Shown: piece after piece, positions 21,842-21,903 of the stretch | Numbering within the stretch: the first letter of the stretch is position 1 | Layout of the letters: each line of letters opens with the position of its first letter | Source of the DNA: Collodictyon triciliatum | Taxonomy: Eukaryota; CRuMs | DNA length: 21,903 nt | NCBI GenBank assembly: GCA_043381765.1 | Contig: JBHJMP010001163.1 | Span: 1 to 21,903 of the forward strand | Direction: 5' to 3' | Notes under the pieces: generated by a model | The model's database searches: none | Told to the model about the DNA's origin: nothing | Seen by the model: the letters and a program-made list of their open reading frames with translations, nothing else | Position numbers and translations under genes: made by a program

Positions 21842-21903
21842 CAAAACAAAACAAAACAAAACAAAACAAAACAAAACAAAACAAAACAAAACAAAAAAAA
21901 AAA
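9436..21903 (+). CDS. VPS13: VPS13 bridge-like lipid-transfer protein, 5' part (truncated by window end)
   Basis: VPS13 proteins are rod-shaped lipid channels at organelle contact sites. I reconstruct 44 phase-matched exons, about 1,901 residues: 9436-9529, 9735-9812, 9991-10103, 10334-10444, 10596-10658, 10750-10925, 11082-11285, 11402-11554, 11786-11870, 12014-12130, 12245-12343, 12458-12656, 12826-12923, 13015-13119, 13277-13327 (least certain), 13805-13970, 14113-14522, 14783 (or 14816)-14920, 15063-15243, 15423-15583, 15674-15737, 15869-16007, 16124-16192, 16327-16456, 16622-17011, 17146-17392, 17555-17610, 17779-17949, 18105-18167, 18303-18477, 18613-18802, 18961 (or 18895)-19059, 19192-19270, 19381-19500, 19800-19973, 20092-20160, 20270-20308 (or 20314), 20426-20484, 20589-20634, 20741-20909, 21033-21100, 21247-21307, 21410-21503, 21678-21808. 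Landmarks: chorein start MFERLVSSALTRAL with QLSISLWQG, NVVLKNLKFKK, VPWHRLRNEPV and NRIHFRYED; a PH-like insert at about 821-934; WEPLLEP near 1794; APYMFKNNTGRDI near 1881. The VAB, ATG_C and C-terminal PH parts lie beyond the window. Paralogue identity cannot be fixed. Confidence 0.92.
9571..9634. repeat. (TTA)n trinucleotide microsatellite, VPS13 intron 1
   Basis: About 20 TTA units in the first VPS13 intron (9530-9734). Confidence 0.95.
10211..10321. repeat. (TTTG)n tetranucleotide microsatellite, VPS13 intron 3
   Basis: About 27 perfect TTTG units. The tract ends 12 bases before the acceptor TTGCCAG at 10333, so it supplies nearly all the sequence where a polypyrimidine tract would be. 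Confidence 0.95.
13707..13802. repeat. (ATT)n trinucleotide microsatellite abutting a splice acceptor
   Basis: About 31 perfect ATT units. The last unit merges directly into TTTAG, the acceptor (AG 13803-13804) of VPS13 exon 16, leaving no separate polypyrimidine tract. Confidence 0.95.
15063..15583 (+). other. PH-like domain inserted in the VPS13 rod (exons 19-20)
   Basis: About 114 residues break the repeating-beta-groove sequence. The first exon reads VYDFQTSSWVRCRAVVIG then KQLHMYRD, the opening strands of a PH fold. The second reads RFFELRGVR, then a strand IQLRVFSDDD ending with NFWSQKI, matching the C-terminal PH helix with its near-invariant Trp. Groove-type sequence resumes at exon 21 (DDLSVSLKD). 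PH-like folds bind phosphoinositides or proteins; no ligand can be assigned from sequence alone. Confidence 0.7.
15767..15806. repeat. Poly(A)31 followed by poly(G)9
   Basis: A pure A run (15767-15797) passes directly into a pure G run (15798-15806) inside VPS13 intron 21 (15738-15868). On the minus strand it is C9 T31. Confidence 0.95.
21678..21808 (+). other. Onset of the VPS13 VAB/SHR-BD region
   Basis: The last complete exon encodes APYMFKNNTGRDIVITR, the PYxxxNxTG signature that opens the VAB (Vps13 adaptor-binding) region. In known VPS13s this beta-propeller binds Pro-x-Pro adaptors that direct the protein to particular organelles. The gene therefore continues for probably more than 1,000 further residues outside the window. 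Confidence 0.8.
21811..21903. repeat. (AAAAC)n pentanucleotide microsatellite at window end
   Basis: About 16 AAAAC units follow the donor at 21809 of VPS13 exon 44 and run to the last base, ending in a pure A run. The repeat is intronic, so the gene is cut inside an intron. Confidence 0.95.

Noticed and set aside
1-21903. CRISPR array, tRNA, rRNA, transposase or viral remnants
   Set aside because: All tandem structures are simple microsatellites without spacers. I saw no tRNA or rRNA signatures and no reverse transcriptase, integrase or transposase motifs.

Overview
The window is nuclear DNA from an unidentified unicellular eukaryote. It contains many spliceosomal introns (GT..AG, mostly about 60-350 nt), introns that are more AT-rich than the exons, no operon-like packing, and an unusual load of simple-sequence repeats. 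The standard code works throughout: all reconstructed exons read through without TAA, TAG or TGA. The sequence does not by itself fix the lineage. GP63-like proteins combined with thrombospondin repeats and a VPS13 carrying an internal PH-like domain point to a protist rather than an animal, fungus or plant, but that is inference.

Layout. Positions 1-1194 hold simple repeats and no supportable gene. Positions 1195-6117 (+) hold a complete 18-exon gene for an 897-residue secreted or type I membrane protein: signal peptide, leishmanolysin/GP63 (peptidase M8) domain, cysteine-rich EGF-like stretch, two thrombospondin type 1 repeats, ZU5-like beta domain, one transmembrane helix and a short tail. 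Its metal site is degraded at two positions (the catalytic Glu is Val, the third zinc His is Asn), so it is predicted to be a pseudo-protease. Positions 8722 down to about 7169, possibly 6877 (-), hold a multi-pass membrane protein with about eight helices over six well-joined exons; its C-terminus is unresolved. Positions 9436-21903 (+) hold the 5' part of a VPS13 bridge-like lipid-transfer protein. I reconstruct 44 exons and about 1,901 residues, from the chorein N-terminus to the start of the VAB/SHR-BD region, where the window ends.

The GP63-like gene and the minus-strand gene converge. The minus-strand gene and VPS13 diverge from a roughly 0.7 kb spacer. Nothing suggests that the three genes work in one pathway. 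Microsatellites fill introns and flanks and several run right up to splice acceptors. The window itself begins and ends in simple repeats, as expected if it is a contig broken at repeats.
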